DNA of 64,000 nt from JBMNKL01 sp050952225 (GTDB taxonomy: Bacteria; Bacillota; Clostridia; Acetivibrionales; DTU013), in contig JBMNKL010000001.1 of the NCBI GenBank assembly GCA_050952225.1, forward strand, positions 372,001 to 436,000. The letters are read 5' to 3'. Below the pieces are notes generated by a model, which was not told where the DNA came from, did no database searches, and saw only the letters and a program-made list of their open reading frames with translations. Shown here in pieces: positions 39,985 through 49,984 of the stretch. Each line of letters starts with the position of its first letter. The stretch's first letter is position 1. The position numbers and the translations under genes are program-made.

Positions 39985-40013
39985 TTGATAACTGTTGAGT
40001 ATTGTGCTAAAAT
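39985..40013 (+). promoter_or_regulatory. rpmE promoter
   Basis: TTGATA (39985-39990), 17-nt spacer, TAAAAT (40008-40013). Confidence 0.6.
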
Positions 40014-40083
40014 ATCTTTTGCTTGTTGCGTGGGCAAAGAAATGTGGATTATATTGTAACGCGGCGAAAGAAGGTGAATTGCG

Positions 40084-40299
40084 ATGAAGGAAAAAATACA
40101 TCCGGAATACGGAGAAGCAGTTTTACGGTGTGCTTGCGGAGAGACCTTTACCACAGGTTCCACGAAGAAGAACCTGCGTGTTGAAATATGTTCAAAGTGT
40201 CATCCGTTCTTTACCGGGAAGCAAAAATTTGTCGATACCGGCGGACGCGTTGAGAGATTTAAGAAGAAATACGGTATTGAAGACGCCACGGATGAATAA
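40084..40299 (+). CDS. rpmE: 50S ribosomal protein L31, zinc-binding type
   Basis: A 71-residue L31. The zinc ligands are kept (RCACGET and ICSKCHPFF), so this is the C+ form, not the zinc-free paralogue. HPFFTGKQKFVDTGGRVERF is the family signature. The ATG follows AAGGTGAATTGCG. It lies 110 nt after rho with its own promoter. Confidence 0.97.
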   Translation: MKEKIHPEYGEAVLRCACGETFTTGSTKKNLRVEICSKCHPFFTGKQKFVDTGGRVERFKKKYGIEDATDE

Positions 40300-40428
40300 T
40301 TTGATGAATAATTTTGCCTTGGCGCAGACGGAATTTGAAATAGCTTGTTATAGGTGTTGAACTAAAGGCTGAGGATAATTTCGGCCTTTAATTCTACTTA
40401 TATAGAGAAGTTATCTGGGGAGAATATT

Positions 40429-41356
40429 ATGAAAAAAACAACAATAGGGGGACAGGCTTTGATTGAGGGCCTGTTGATGATGGGGCCTGAAAATATCGCC
40501 ATAGCGGTAAGGAAACCAGATGGCGAAATAGTGCTTGATAAAAAGCCGCTGCCTAAAAAAACACCGATAACAAGAATGCCTTTCATTCGTGGCAGTGTTA
40601 ATTTGTTCAGGCAGATGGTCATCGGAGTCAAAGCGCTGATGTACTCGGCCGATTTTGTGGAGATAGAAGGGGAGGAAGGCCAGGAGCCTTCAAAGCTTGA
40701 TGCTTTTATAGAGAGGATTTTCAAAGATAAAGGCAAGGATGCGGTAATCTATGCTTCGGTTATAATTGCCCTTGCCATGGGTGTCGGCCTTTTTATCATT
40801 CTCCCGAACCTGCTTGCCGGTTTGCTGAATTTGAGCAAAACCGGAAAAGGCGTCATTTTGTACAACTTGTTTGAGGGACTTATACGTATCCTGATACTTT
40901 TTATTTATATATATCTTGCAACAATGCTGAATGATATAAAAAGAGTCTGGCAATACCACGGCGCCGAGCATAAAGCCATACATTGCTACGAGGCACGGGG
41001 AAGAGCTGACCGTGGAAAACGTCAGGAAGTACTCGACAAAGCACCCCCGGTGCGGGACATCCTTCCTTTTCCTGGTGATGGTCGTGAGCATTATCATGTT
41101 CTCGTTCCTCGGATGGTACCACCCGGTTGTTAATGCATTGCTGCGGCTGCTGATGATACCCGTGGTCGCGGGAGTGGCGTATGAGATACTGAAGTTGGCC
41201 GGGAGGCACACCGATTGGTTTATCATGAAAATTATCAATGCACCGGGATTGCTGTTCCAACACCTGACAACAAGGGAACCTGACGATTCACAAATCGAAG
41301 TGGCCATCGAGGCGTTGAAAAATGTGTTGGTGGATGACGGTTCCGACAGGTGGTAG
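40429..41356 (+). CDS. DUF1385 (YqhQ-like) membrane protein, frameshifted
   Basis: About 308 residues if repaired; typical DUF1385 protein with N-terminal TTIGGQALIEGLLMMGP and several TM helices. The frame breaks at CGAGGCACGGGGAAGAG (extra C at 40996): the usual HGAEHKAIHCYEAGEELTVE then continues as ENVRKYSTKHPRCGTSFLFL in the overlapping frame from 41012 to 41356. Function is unknown in the family, although it is often next to prmC and prfA, as here. The stop overlaps the prmC start region. Confidence 0.88.
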
Positions 41357-42296
41357 ATGGTATTGAAAATGACATATAATGAAGCATATCAAAAAGGAAT
41401 ACAGCTACTAAAAGATGCAAACATAAGCTCCCCGGCAGCCGATGCCGGGGTTCTGCTTTGTCATGCCGCCAGGTGCGACAGGATATATCTTTTTGCCCAT
41501 GGAGACATGGATGTCGGCGAGGGCATTTTAAAAACCTATTTTTCGATGCTGCAACGCCGTCCTGGCCGGATGTCCGCTGCAATACCTGACAGGGGTGCAG
41601 GAATTCATGTCGCTGATGTTTGAAGTTGGCCCGGGAGTTCTGATTCCCAGGCAGGAAACCGAGCTGCTGGTTGAGACTGTTATCAGGTTTTGCAGCGGCA
41701 GTGATAAAGCATCACGAAGACGGTGCATTTGCCGAAGAAAACCGGATTTCCGGGAAAAGCCGCGAAAACGCCAGGGGCATATTTCAATACTCGATATGGG
41801 AACAGGCTCGGGCTGCATAGCCGTGAGCCTTGCCCGGTACATTCCCGGATGCCGGGTAACTGCCGTTGATATAATGCCGGCCGCTCTTGAGGCTGCGCGA
41901 AAAAACGCGCAGGCTAACGGCGTGGCGGACAGGGTGCGCTTTATTAAAAGCAACCTGTTTGAAAGTGTTCCGGAAGAAAAGTTTGACGTTATTGTTTCCA
42001 ATCCCCCGTATGTAAGGACCGAAGAGATAAGCAGGCTTCAGAGGGAAATCAGGGAATACGAACCCATTTCCGCCCTGGACGGCGGTGCGGACGGGCTGTT
42101 TTTTTACAGGGAGATTATCAAGTCGTCGAAGGCGTATTTGAAGCCCGGGGGCATGCTGGCTTTTGAAACGGGATATGACCAGGCGGCAGATGTGGCAAGC
42201 ATGCTGTCCGGCAGTTTCAAAGATACCAGGATATATAAAGACCTGGCGGGTATTGACCGGGTCGTTACGTCTATTTTATCTCCAGCAGCGCCATAG
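41357..42296 (+). CDS. prmC: Release-factor glutamine methyltransferase (one frameshift)
   Basis: N5-glutamine methyltransferase acting on the GGQ motif of RF1 and RF2. The N-terminal helical domain is in the first frame; the SAM domain with DMGTGSGCIAVSLARYIPG and catalytic NPPY (VIVSNPPYV) is in the second (from 41595). The break is at CGCCGTCCTGGCC, where a surplus C at 41561-41562 spoils RRLAGCPLQYLTGVQEF, the usual substrate-loop sequence. About 312 residues if restored. It follows the DUF1385 gene directly. Its 3' end overlaps the convergent phosphatase gene by 26 bp. Confidence 0.9.
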
Positions 42297-43388
42297 TTAC
42301 ATCATCTTTTAATGCGCCCCCGTTCCCGATTCCGGCAAAATCGAACGCGGATGCTTTTATCTTTTGCAGTAGCTCTCCCGGATTCAAATCATTGTTCTGC
42401 AGTATGTCAAGCAGCCTTTCTTCACCGTACTGCTCATTTGCCTTGTTTCTTATTTCAAGGATGCCGTCCGAATACAGGAACAGCCTGTCACCGGGCTGAA
42501 GTTTCCGTGACGCGTCCTTGTACTCCGGGCATTTTGCCCAGTTGCTGATTGGTATGCCCGGCAGCCACAGCATATCGTACCGGTTTTTGTTGTATACGAT
42601 GGGAATTACGTTCAGTCCCGCGTTTGAATATACCATTGTTTTTTTATCCAGGTCGATTATCGTGTAGAAAACGGAAATATACAGATCTTCATCCAGGTCC
42701 AGCCTGCATCGGTTGAACTCGGCGTACAGCTCTCCAAGCGCTTTGGCAGGCGACAAGAGCTTCCTGTTCAGCGTGGAGCGCAGAAAGACGGTCAGTAATG
42801 CAGACTGAACGCCATGGCCGGATACATCAGCAATATATAAACCCACGTGTGAATCGTCAATGCTGAAAATATCCAGGAAGTCTCCACCAAGTGATTTACA
42901 GGGGATGAATACCATCGAAAAGTCAGCCGCTTATCGGACGGTGGATCGGGCAGAAGGCTTACCTGCAGTTTTCTTGCCATTTCCAGGTCCTTTCTTAGTT
43001 CCGCATTCTGTTCCCTCGTTTTTTCATACAGCCGCTTTACCTGTGTTGTGTCTCGCAGCACTTCTACCGCCGCTATTATTTTTCCTTCCTTGTTCCTGAT
43101 AGGCGACGACATTACGGAAAAAATCCTACCGTTAATGTGCTCTTCCTTTTCGTGGGAGCGGCCGTCAAAGACCATCTGTCTTAAGGTACAGTTATTGCAG
43201 GGTTCGCTGCGGCCTAAAATTTCGTAGCATTTTTTCCCCAGGGCAGGATGACCGAGGCTTTCGGACATTGCTTTATTCATATAGATTACGTTGTTGTCGA
43301 GGTCGATTACCCTGACCCAGTCATACATTCCATCAACTATTTCTTCGATAAAGTGCTCACTTTTTCTGAAAGATTCCGTAAACGACAC
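42271..43388 (-). CDS. PAS-domain PP2C/SpoIIE-type phosphatase (one frameshift)
   Basis: About 372 residues if repaired. An N-terminal PAS domain (about 15-125) carries a Cys cluster, CYEILGRSEPCNNCTLRQMV, often metal- or redox-linked. A helical linker (EMARKLQVSLLPDPP) leads to the SpoIIE/PP2C catalytic domain with GGDFLDIFSID, YIADVSGHG and DGILEIRN metal motifs. The frame breaks at the A-run 42918-42921; one more A (T on the coding strand) would join RLTF to SMVFIPCKSLGGDF. Such proteins act on anti-sigma-factor antagonists; the target here is unknown. It is convergent with prmC. Confidence 0.85.
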
Positions 43389-43528
43389 CCCCCAATATAT
43401 AATATCAGATTATTCGACACAAGTAAATCAATCCAGGGGTTCTTAATTTACAGGTCAAAATAGAAAAATTAGTAATAATTGAATGGTGACTGGAAATAAT
43501 ATATAAAAAGAATTTTCAGGGGTTTACG

Positions 43529-44116
43529 ATGATTGCAAAAACCACAAAAAGGCATAAGTACATTGATGTAAACAGCACCAACGCTTTCCGTGATTTTACC
43601 GATGAGCTTTACGGGTATATCGCCAGGGCAATTCAAACAGGCTTTAAATCTATTGTTTTTGTCTGCATTGGTACCGACCGGTCGACCGGAGACAGCCTGG
43701 GCCCGTTAATAGGGTATAAAATATCAGGCTTGAAGCAAAAACGTGTCTATGTATACGGCGACCTTGAAAACCCTGTTCACGCAAAGAACCTCTGCCAAAT
43801 AATGAAACGCATATCTTCCGAGTGCGAGAACCCGTTTATTGTTGCGATAGACGCGTGCCTTGGCAGCATGAATCGCATAGGATATGTGGGAATCGGGGAA
43901 GGCCCTGTCAGGCCGGGGTCGGGAGTCAATAAGCAACTCCCGCCGGTTGGCGACATGTTTGTTACCGGCATAGTCAACTTCGGAGGATTTATGGATTTCC
44001 TTGTCCTGCAGAATACAAGGCTTCACATAGTAATGAAAATCGCCGACCTGGTTGCATCGGGAATAAGGTATGTTATCTGGAAACTTGACTTCTCCCGGTT
44101 ATATCAGACATTTTGA
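43529..44116 (+). CDS. yyaC: YyaC-like spore protein (DUF1256)
   Basis: A 195-residue DUF1256 protein, the YyaC type related to the GPR spore protease fold. FVCIGTDRSTGDSLGPLIG is the diagnostic segment, followed by AIDACLGSMNRIG and GPVRPGSGVNKQLPPVGD. It is implicated in sporulation by family knowledge; enzymatic activity is unproven. The ATG lies behind TTTCAGGGG. yyaC and the DUF951 gene nearby are also origin-proximal in Bacillus. Confidence 0.85.
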   Translation: MIAKTTKRHKYIDVNSTNAFRDFTDELYGYIARAIQTGFKSIVFVCIGTDRSTGDSLGPLIGYKISGLKQKRVYVYGDLENPVHAKNLCQIMKRISSECENPFIVAIDACLGSMNRIGYVGIGEGPVRPGSGVNKQLPPVGDMFVTGIVNFGGFMDFLVLQNTRLHIVMKIADLVASGIRYVIWKLDFSRLYQTF

Positions 44117-44176
44117 TTCAATGCTATTATAATATTGTAGAGAAGAATTAAATCTGGTTATTCGGGAGGTCTTAAC

Positions 44177-44686
44177 ATGAACAGGACCGGAAAAGTTCTG
44201 GGAGTAATATTGATTGTACTTGGAGCGGCGGTTCTTTTGGATAATGTCGGGTTAATTGACCTGTTTGGTGATATTTTAAGTATAGGCAGGCTCTGGCCTT
44301 CATTATTTTTCATACTGCCGGGCCTGCTTTTTCATGCGGGCTATTTTTCCGGAAGCGGCAGGAATCCGGGGCTTCTTGTGCCAGGCGGAATATTACTTGT
44401 ATTGGGTATTACGTTTCAGATCAACATGCTTTTCGGCGGATGGGATATAACATGGCCCATGTATATTTTTTCCGTGGCTTTCGGGCTTTTTGAGCTTTAT
44501 ATATTCGGTTCCAGGGAAAAGGGGTTGTTAATTCCCATAGGCATATTGACAGGGCTGTCATTTATTTTTTTCGTATCATTTTCTCTGAAGAAGCTGTTGA
44601 GCTTTAACACGCAGCCGTTCGCTGTTCCATTGTTATTGATCGGGATTGGGCTTATAATATTGCTTGGAGGAAAGCGAAATAAATAA
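44177..44686 (+). CDS. LiaI/LiaF-type transmembrane protein
   Basis: A 169-residue membrane protein with five or so TM helices. VLGVILIVLGAAVLLDNVGL and the repeated GLLVPGGILLVLGI and GLLIPIGILTGL patterns match the LiaI/LiaF-like TM region (DUF5668). Relatives take part in envelope-stress sensing, but no LiaRS kinase pair is adjacent. It starts behind CGGGAGG with an upstream TATAAT near 44131. Confidence 0.7.
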   Translation: MNRTGKVLGVILIVLGAAVLLDNVGLIDLFGDILSIGRLWPSLFFILPGLLFHAGYFSGSGRNPGLLVPGGILLVLGITFQINMLFGGWDITWPMYIFSVAFGLFELYIFGSREKGLLIPIGILTGLSFIFFVSFSLKKLLSFNTQPFAVPLLLIGIGLIILLGGKRNK

Positions 44687-44707
44687 GCATGTATTTGTGG
44701 AGGCAAT

Positions 44708-44923
44708 ATGGCGGATAGGTATCGTCTGGGCGATATTGTTGAATTCAGGAAAGAACACCCGTGCGGTAACAGGCAATGGGAGGTTATGCGTACCGGCGCT
44801 GATTTCAGGGTGAAATGCCTTGGATGCGGGCACCAGGTCATGATGCCAAGGCCGAAGTTTGAAAAGAGCGTTAAAAGGATAGTCAAATCAGGCCACTCAA
44901 CCGGCGCCGGCGACAGTATATAA
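44708..44923 (+). CDS. DUF951 (YyzM-like) protein
   Basis: A 71-residue basic protein. YRLGDIVEFRKEHPCGNRQW and FRVKCLGCGHQVMMPR are the DUF951 signature, with a CGN and CLGCG metal-like motif. Function is unknown; the family is widespread in Firmicutes near the origin. It lies 21 nt after the LiaI-like gene. Confidence 0.88.
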   Translation: MADRYRLGDIVEFRKEHPCGNRQWEVMRTGADFRVKCLGCGHQVMMPRPKFEKSVKRIVKSGHSTGAGDSI

Positions 44924-44969
44924 GCACATGATGGAAATAAACGGTATTCCTCATTTTTCCGTATGCTTT

Positions 44970-45008
44970 AAAGCAATCATGAAATAATAATTATGATTGC
45001 TTTTTTAG
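44970..45008 (+). terminator. Terminator before htrA
   Basis: AAGCAATCAT (44971-44980), AT-rich loop, ATGATTGC then TTTTTTAG. Confidence 0.75.
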
Positions 45009-45035
45009 TTTTAGCTGGGAAAACGAGGATGAAGA

Positions 45036-46268
45036 ATGTTTAGAGGAAAAGACCGCGGCATATCCGCTAAAATAATAATGGCTTCGCTGGTGAGTTCGAT
45101 GCTGGCCGGACTGCTCGTGTATTTTGCCGCAGCCAGGAATGTCTTGCCCGGCATGCCGGGAACCGGCCCCGGTGACGGCAGCAGGGCGGTGCCTATGCAA
45201 GTGACCGGCGGCAAATCTTTATTGGAGGGCGGACCGGCTCAATACCCCGGTGAGAACCCAGGCGGCGGGACGGTGCAAGTTGCCGACCAGGCCGCCGAAA
45301 TACCTGTGACTCAACTGGTGGCAAAAATAGCAACGGCCGGTGTTGTTGGGATTACTGTTGAAAGTATCCATGAGGAAAGCCTGTTTGACAGGAACAGCAA
45401 CAGGGAAATAGGCGTGGGCTCCGGCGTGATTGTCAGTTCCGACGGATATATACTGACAAACAACCATGTCGCCGGAGGGAAAAACAACAAGCTGACGGTA
45501 TCCATCGCGGACGGAAGGAATGTTACCGGCAGAGTGGTCTGGGCTGATCCTGTCCTTGACCTTGCTGTTGTTAAAGTGGACCTGACGGGCTTGACACCGC
45601 TGGTACTGGGTGACGCTACGAAGCTGGAAGTAGGCGAGCCTGCTATTGCGATAGGAAATCCGTTCGGCCTGGAATTCCAGCGGTCGGTGACATCCGGAAT
45701 TATAAGCGCGCTGAACAGGACAATCCGTATTGAAACGGAAACCGGCCCTAATTACATGGAGGACCTTATTCAAACCGATGCAAGCATCAATCCGGGTAAC
45801 AGCGGCGGGCCTCTTCTAAATTCCAGGGGAGAAGTCATCGGTATCAATACGGTAAAGGTGTCAAGTGCCGAGGGTATCGGTTTTGCTATTCCCATCAATA
45901 TTTCAAAACCTATCGTGGAAAAACTGGTTGGAACTGGTGAGTTCAAAGAGCCGTACCTTGGGCTTTTTGCGTACGATAAACCTGTTATTCCGTATATAGA
46001 CGGAGCCTCGGATGTCCCAAACGGCATATACGTAGCGCATGTTGATAGAGACGGCCCCGCGTACAGGGGAGGGATACGCAAGGGCTGCATTATCCGCAGG
46101 ATAGACGGAAATGAAGTTAATACGATGATGCAGCTGAGAACTTATATTTATTCAAAGTCTCCCGGAGATACGGTACAAATTACGCACCTTATGCATGAGA
46201 GCAACGAATGGGTTACCACTGCGGTTGTGTTGGGCGAGAAGGTGAAGGACGGGCTTTTAACGAGGTGA
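45036..46268 (+). CDS. HtrA/DegP-like membrane serine protease
   Basis: A 410-residue trypsin-like protease with one N-terminal TM helix (about 12-32), a Gly/Pro-rich linker (36-80), the protease domain (about 92-275) and one PDZ domain (about 305-400). Catalytic triad: His144 (TNNHV), Asp175 (DLAVV) and Ser256 (GNSGGPL). It degrades or refolds misfolded exported proteins at the outer face of the membrane. An htrA-family gene ends the wal operon in Bacillus; here it is 12 kb away. The ATG follows AACGAGGATGAAGA. Confidence 0.92.
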   Translation: MFRGKDRGISAKIIMASLVSSMLAGLLVYFAAARNVLPGMPGTGPGDGSRAVPMQVTGGKSLLEGGPAQYPGENPGGGTVQVADQAAEIPVTQLVAKIATAGVVGITVESIHEESLFDRNSNREIGVGSGVIVSSDGYILTNNHVAGGKNNKLTVSIADGRNVTGRVVWADPVLDLAVVKVDLTGLTPLVLGDATKLEVGEPAIAIGNPFGLEFQRSVTSGIISALNRTIRIETETGPNYMEDLIQTDASINPGNSGGPLLNSRGEVIGINTVKVSSAEGIGFAIPINISKPIVEKLVGTGEFKEPYLGLFAYDKPVIPYIDGASDVPNGIYVAHVDRDGPAYRGGIRKGCIIRRIDGNEVNTMMQLRTYIYSKSPGDTVQITHLMHESNEWVTTAVVLGEKVKDGLLTR

Positions 46269-46420
46269 TTTTAACGGGGCAACGGTTCTTTGTCGTGTAC
46301 CCATGTATATTATTGCCTGTATCAAGGCAACACTTAGTCTATGAGGCGGAGTAAAGGCTACTGCGGCGCCGGCCTTGTAAACCGGCCAATATGGATGTGT
46401 AATATCAGGAGGCGTGAGTA

Positions 46421-46708
46421 ATGACTGATAAAACAAGAAACAATTTTAAGTTTGAAAAGACCATGAAGTTTTATTTAAGGCAGGCAAATAAAAAACTTAA
46501 TTATGAGCTGCCGGGTACCAGGGAGGCTATTAAGCTGATTGCAGCCGAAAAGATAAAGTATTTCATTGAAATGATGGACAAGGGGCTGGACAAGGAGGAA
46601 CGGGAGTTTCTCAAAGCGCTGATTATCACCAGCATGCACCAGTCGTTCTGTTATGGCTATGGGATCGGAAAGATTGAGGGAAATACGAACGAAAAAATTT
46701 GCCTTTGA
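46421..46708 (+). CDS. Small hypothetical helical protein
   Basis: A 95-residue basic, mostly helical protein (YLRQANKKLNYELPGTREAI, EREFLKALIITSMHQSFCYG), family not recognised. It has a strong site, TCAGGAGGCG, before the ATG. It stands alone between htrA and the convergent metQ. Confidence 0.6.
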   Translation: MTDKTRNNFKFEKTMKFYLRQANKKLNYELPGTREAIKLIAAEKIKYFIEMMDKGLDKEEREFLKALIITSMHQSFCYGYGIGKIEGNTNEKICL

Positions 46709-46746
46709 TTCATTGCCGGAATATTTTGTCACGGCCGGCATAATAA

Positions 46747-46790
46747 AAGAACCCACCGGGCGGATACTATCCGGTCAGTGGGTTCTAAAG
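46747..46790 (-). terminator. metNIQ operon terminator
   Basis: On the minus strand: AGAACCCAC and GTGGGTTCT enclose a second stem, CGGAT/ATCCG, followed by TTTTATTAT. Confidence 0.7.
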
Positions 46791-46824
46791 ACCTGCGCCG
46801 TTAAGAAACTGTGCTCCCCGCTTT

Positions 46825-47643
46825 TTAGAAGATCGGGACTACGGCGCCGCTGTACTTGTTTTCTATAAACTTCTTAACTTCGTCGCCCTGTAGCGCCTTT
46901 ATAAGCTCGAGTATTGCGGGATTGTTTTCATTGCCTTCCTTTACGCAGATAATATTTGCATATGTCTGTGCGGCGGCAGAGTCTTTTTCCTCTATTGCCA
47001 GGGCATCGGTCCCGGCATTGAGGCCTGCCTGGATTGCATAGTTTCCGTTGATTACGGCCATATCCACATCCTGCAATGACAATGCGAGCTGGGCAGCTTC
47101 AAGCTCCTTTATTACCAGGTTTTTAGGGTTTTCGGCAATATCCAGGACGGTCGCGGACAGCCCTGCGCCTTCCTTGAGCTTGATAAGGCCCTGGGCTTCC
47201 AGCAGCATCAGGGCACGGGCCTCATTTGTTACATCGTTTGGAACAGAAATTACTGCGCCGTCGGGCAGCTTGTCGAAGGAGCCGGTCCTGCCTGCATAGA
47301 TGCCAAGCGGCTCGTAATGTATGGAAGCCACCGACACGAGGTTAGTCCCGTTGTCCTTGTTGAACTGGTCCAGGTATGGCTTGTGCTGGAAGTAGTTGGC
47401 GTCAAGGTTGCCGTTCTCCACGTTAAGGTTTGGCTGTACATAGTCCGTGAACTCAACCACTTTAAGTTCGATTCCCTTTTTGGCAAGAATCTCCTTAGCC
47501 TCGGCAAGAATCTCTGCATGGGGTGTAACGCTGGCTCCCACAACGAGAGTCGTATCCCCCGCTTTTGTTTTCCCGCCGGAACACCCCGCAAAGCTTCCGA
47601 GCAATAAAGCTGATACTAAGATTGCCAGTACTATTTTTTTCAT
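46825..47643 (-). CDS. metQ: Methionine ABC transporter, substrate-binding lipoprotein
   Basis: A 272-residue NlpA/MetQ lipoprotein. A signal peptide ends in the lipobox LGSFAGC with the lipidated Cys at about 21. VGASVTPHAEIL, DYVQPNLNVENGNLDANYFQ and HYEPLGIYAGR are family signatures. It binds D- or L-methionine outside the membrane and hands it to MetI. It is the third gene of metN-metI-metQ, 66 nt after metI, and is controlled by the Met T-box upstream of metN. Confidence 0.95.
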   Translation of the reverse strand: MKKIVLAILVSALLLGSFAGCSGGKTKAGDTTLVVGASVTPHAEILAEAKEILAKKGIELKVVEFTDYVQPNLNVENGNLDANYFQHKPYLDQFNKDNGTNLVSVASIHYEPLGIYAGRTGSFDKLPDGAVISVPNDVTNEARALMLLEAQGLIKLKEGAGLSATVLDIAENPKNLVIKELEAAQLALSLQDVDMAVINGNYAIQAGLNAGTDALAIEEKDSAAAQTYANIICVKEGNENNPAILELIKALQGDEVKKFIENKYSGAVVPIF

Positions 47644-47709
47644 AATAAACCTCCTCTTTAATCTGATTTATATAAACCAAATCTGCTTTACTTAATTAAT
47701 ATTTACTCA

Positions 47710-48375
47710 CTACCTTATGCGTTTATCGCATTTCCTGGAGATCAGGCTCCCGATTTCCTGGAACACTGCGACAATTAATATCAGGATGACTACCATGACC
47801 AACATTATATCGGTCTGTTTGCGGTAATACCCGTAATTTATTGCGATGGTGCCGAGTCCGCCGCCGCCCACGAAACCGGACATGGCCGAATAGCCAAGGA
47901 TTGTCGTGGCCGATATGGCTGCCCCCATGATAAGGGAGGGCTTGGCTTCCGGCAATATAACTTTCCATACGATTTCGAGCGTTGACGCACCCATTGACAG
48001 GGACGCTTCTATCACGCCCCGATCAACCTCCTTTGCAGAATTCTCCACCATTCTTGCCACGAATGGAGCAGCCCCGATTACCAGTGGGACTATGGTGGCC
48101 GTGGAGCCTATGGTTGTTCCCACGATGGCGCGGGTAATCGGCATTACGGTAACCAGCAGTATTAAAAACGGCACTGAGCGAAGGATGTTGACTATGCCGC
48201 CAACGACCCTGTTGACCGTGGCATTTGGTTTTATACCGTCTTTATCGGTTACAACCAGCAGCAACCCGACCGGAAGCCCCAGCAGGTAAGACATGAAAGT
48301 GGAGATGACGGTCATATACAGGGTTTCAAGTAATCCCAGCCCTATCAGGCCAAGCATTTCATTGCTGAATATCAT
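47710..48375 (-). CDS. metI: Methionine ABC transporter permease
   Basis: About 221 residues with five TM helices and the ABC-permease EAA loop (EASLSMGASTLEIVWKVILP). GLGLLETLYMTVISTFMSYL opens the protein as in MetI. The ATG at 48375 has GAGGAGG just upstream; the in-frame ATG at 48390 is part of that site. The start overlaps the end of metN by 17 nt, indicating translational coupling. Confidence 0.94.
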   Translation of the reverse strand: MIFSNEMLGLIGLGLLETLYMTVISTFMSYLLGLPVGLLLVVTDKDGIKPNATVNRVVGGIVNILRSVPFLILLVTVMPITRAIVGTTIGSTATIVPLVIGAAPFVARMVENSAKEVDRGVIEASLSMGASTLEIVWKVILPEAKPSLIMGAAISATTILGYSAMSGFVGGGGLGTIAINYGYYRKQTDIMLVMVVILILIVAVFQEIGSLISRKCDKRIR

Positions 48376-49378
48376 ACTGTTCCTCCTCATACGCTATATT
48401 CTCGATATCAAGGTATGCCTGCATTTTCCGGACCAGATCGTCGTTGTCGGGAAGCTGCAGGACCATATGCCCGAACGTCCTGCCGTCAATATTTTTAGTG
48501 TCGGCAAAGACTATGTTCACCGGTGCGCCGCAGCTTAAAACCATGTTCGCTATGATCGGGCGGTCCGCGGAATTGCCTTCAAATACAATGCGCAGGAACT
48601 TGCCGCCGCCTGTAAATCTTTCGATATGTTCGCCCTGCGGGAAAATCAGCCTTTTGGCGGCCTGTGTTTTAGGACGTCGGAATACCTCGTCCACTGCGCC
48701 GATTTCTTCAATATGGCTTTTGTCAATAATGGCAACGCGGTTGCATGTCTGCTCAATAACCTTCATCTCGTGAGTGATTATTATTATCGTTACGCCCAGC
48801 GTCTGGTTCAATTCTTTCAGCAGCGCCAGGATTGACTGGGTCGTCGTGGGGTCCAGCGCGCTGGTCGCCTCGTCGCATAGCAGGACTTTCGGCCTTGTGG
48901 CAAGAGCACGGGCAATGGCGACACGCTGCTTCTGCCCGCCGGAAAGCTGCGAAGGGTATGCGTTTTCCTTGTCGGCAAGCCCTACCGTATCGAGCAGTTC
49001 CCTTGCCCTGTCCCTTGATTCCCTGCGAGGCACTCCTGCAAGCTCCAGCGGAAAGCATACGTTTTCAATGGCCGTCCTCTGCATCAGGAGATTAAATCCC
49101 TGGAATATCATGCCGATGGACCGGCGTACTTGCCTGAGTTCGCGGTCGGAAAGGAGGGTAATATCCCTTCCGTCGAAAATGACTCTCCCGGTGGTGGGCT
49201 TTTCAAGCAGGTTGATGCATCGCACCAGCGTGCTCTTCCCGGCGCCTGACAGGCCGATTATGCCGAATATCTCGCCCTCCTCGACGGACAGGTTGATGTT
49301 GTCGAGGGCGACTACGGCATCCTCGCCTTCGCCAAAGGTCTTGTTGAGATTTTCAATTTGTATGATTGGCTTTTTCAT
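48359..49378 (-). CDS. metN: Methionine ABC transporter ATP-binding protein
   Basis: About 339 residues. ABC ATPase domain: Walker A GLSGAGKST, signature LSGGQKQR, Walker B VLLCDEATSALDP and switch His (IITHEM). A C-terminal NIL/ACT-like domain (about 265-339, VVLQLPDNDDLVRKMQAYLD) senses methionine in homologues. The true start is ATG 49378 behind AAAGGAGCACG. The longer open frame up to 49534 runs back into the T-box leader and is not translated sequence. Confidence 0.96.
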   Translation of the reverse strand: MKKPIIQIENLNKTFGEGEDAVVALDNINLSVEEGEIFGIIGLSGAGKSTLVRCINLLEKPTTGRVIFDGRDITLLSDRELRQVRRSIGMIFQGFNLLMQRTAIENVCFPLELAGVPRRESRDRARELLDTVGLADKENAYPSQLSGGQKQRVAIARALATRPKVLLCDEATSALDPTTTQSILALLKELNQTLGVTIIIITHEMKVIEQTCNRVAIIDKSHIEEIGAVDEVFRRPKTQAAKRLIFPQGEHIERFTGGGKFLRIVFEGNSADRPIIANMVLSCGAPVNIVFADTKNIDGRTFGHMVLQLPDNDDLVRKMQAYLDIENIAYEEEQYDIQQ

Positions 49379-49424
49379 ATCGTGCTCCTTTATACGAATA
49401 ATTTCATGGTACGTCAAAATCGGC

Positions 49425-49690
49425 ATTAAAAAATCCTTGATGAATTTCATCAAGGACGACAGCGTTCGCTTCGTGGTACCACCTTGTTTCGCCCATACCT
49501 CGCGATATGAGCCTCGCAGAGTACGGATTTGCATCGATACTCCTGCGCTGTTACGGGCGCTCCCGTCGCAGCCTGTGCATAATAATGCAGTCGGTGCGCG
49601 GCTCCAAGGCCATCTTCAGCAATTTTCCGCGTGCCCCTTTCCACCAGCCGGGGTTCTCTGTTACGCTTCCCACTGCCTACTCTCCTTTTC
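49425..49690 (-). promoter_or_regulatory. T-box riboswitch (Met specifier)
   Basis: Minus-strand leader of metNIQ. The T-box core AAGGTGGTACCACGA lies at 49485-49471. The terminator TCCTTGATG/CATCAAGGA (49456-49434) is followed by a U-run. Stem I starts with AGAGTAGGCAGTGGGAAGCG near 49685. The specifier loop reads GAAGATGGCC with ATG at 49613-49611, so uncharged tRNA-Met would relieve termination. Confidence 0.88.
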
Positions 49691-49744
49691 ATTGCCTTTA
49701 GTAGTTCCGATATTTTTCTTGTCAAGCTTGTAAATTTAACTTAT

Positions 49745-49773
49745 AGTTTACATCATACCATGTGGTTCGTCAA
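49745..49773 (-). promoter_or_regulatory. metNIQ promoter
   Basis: On the minus strand: TTGACG (49773-49768), 17-nt spacer, TAAACT (49750-49745), about 55 nt before the T-box stem I. Confidence 0.55.
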
Positions 49774-49845
49774 TATATATTTTCGTAAAAAATCCGTCCG
49801 TAGATTGCGGGCAAAAAAATGTGCCGGTATCCGTACAAAAATTCC

Positions 49846-49874
49846 TTGACACTGCCAAATCATGCTGGTAGAAT
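49846..49874 (+). promoter_or_regulatory. ilv operon promoter
   Basis: TTGACA (49846-49851), 17-nt spacer, TAGAAT (49869-49874). Confidence 0.75.
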
Positions 49875-49984
49875 ATAATACAATTAATTTTTAGCAGCCT
49901 GTTTGCAAGAAGCTTTCATTATAATATATTTACATTATATATTTACTACTTACTACAAGCGAAAAATGCGATGAAGGAAAAAAG

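Noticed and set aside
49379..49534. N-terminal extension of MetN
   Set aside because: Covers the T-box core and terminator; ATG 49378 has a clear AAAGGAG.
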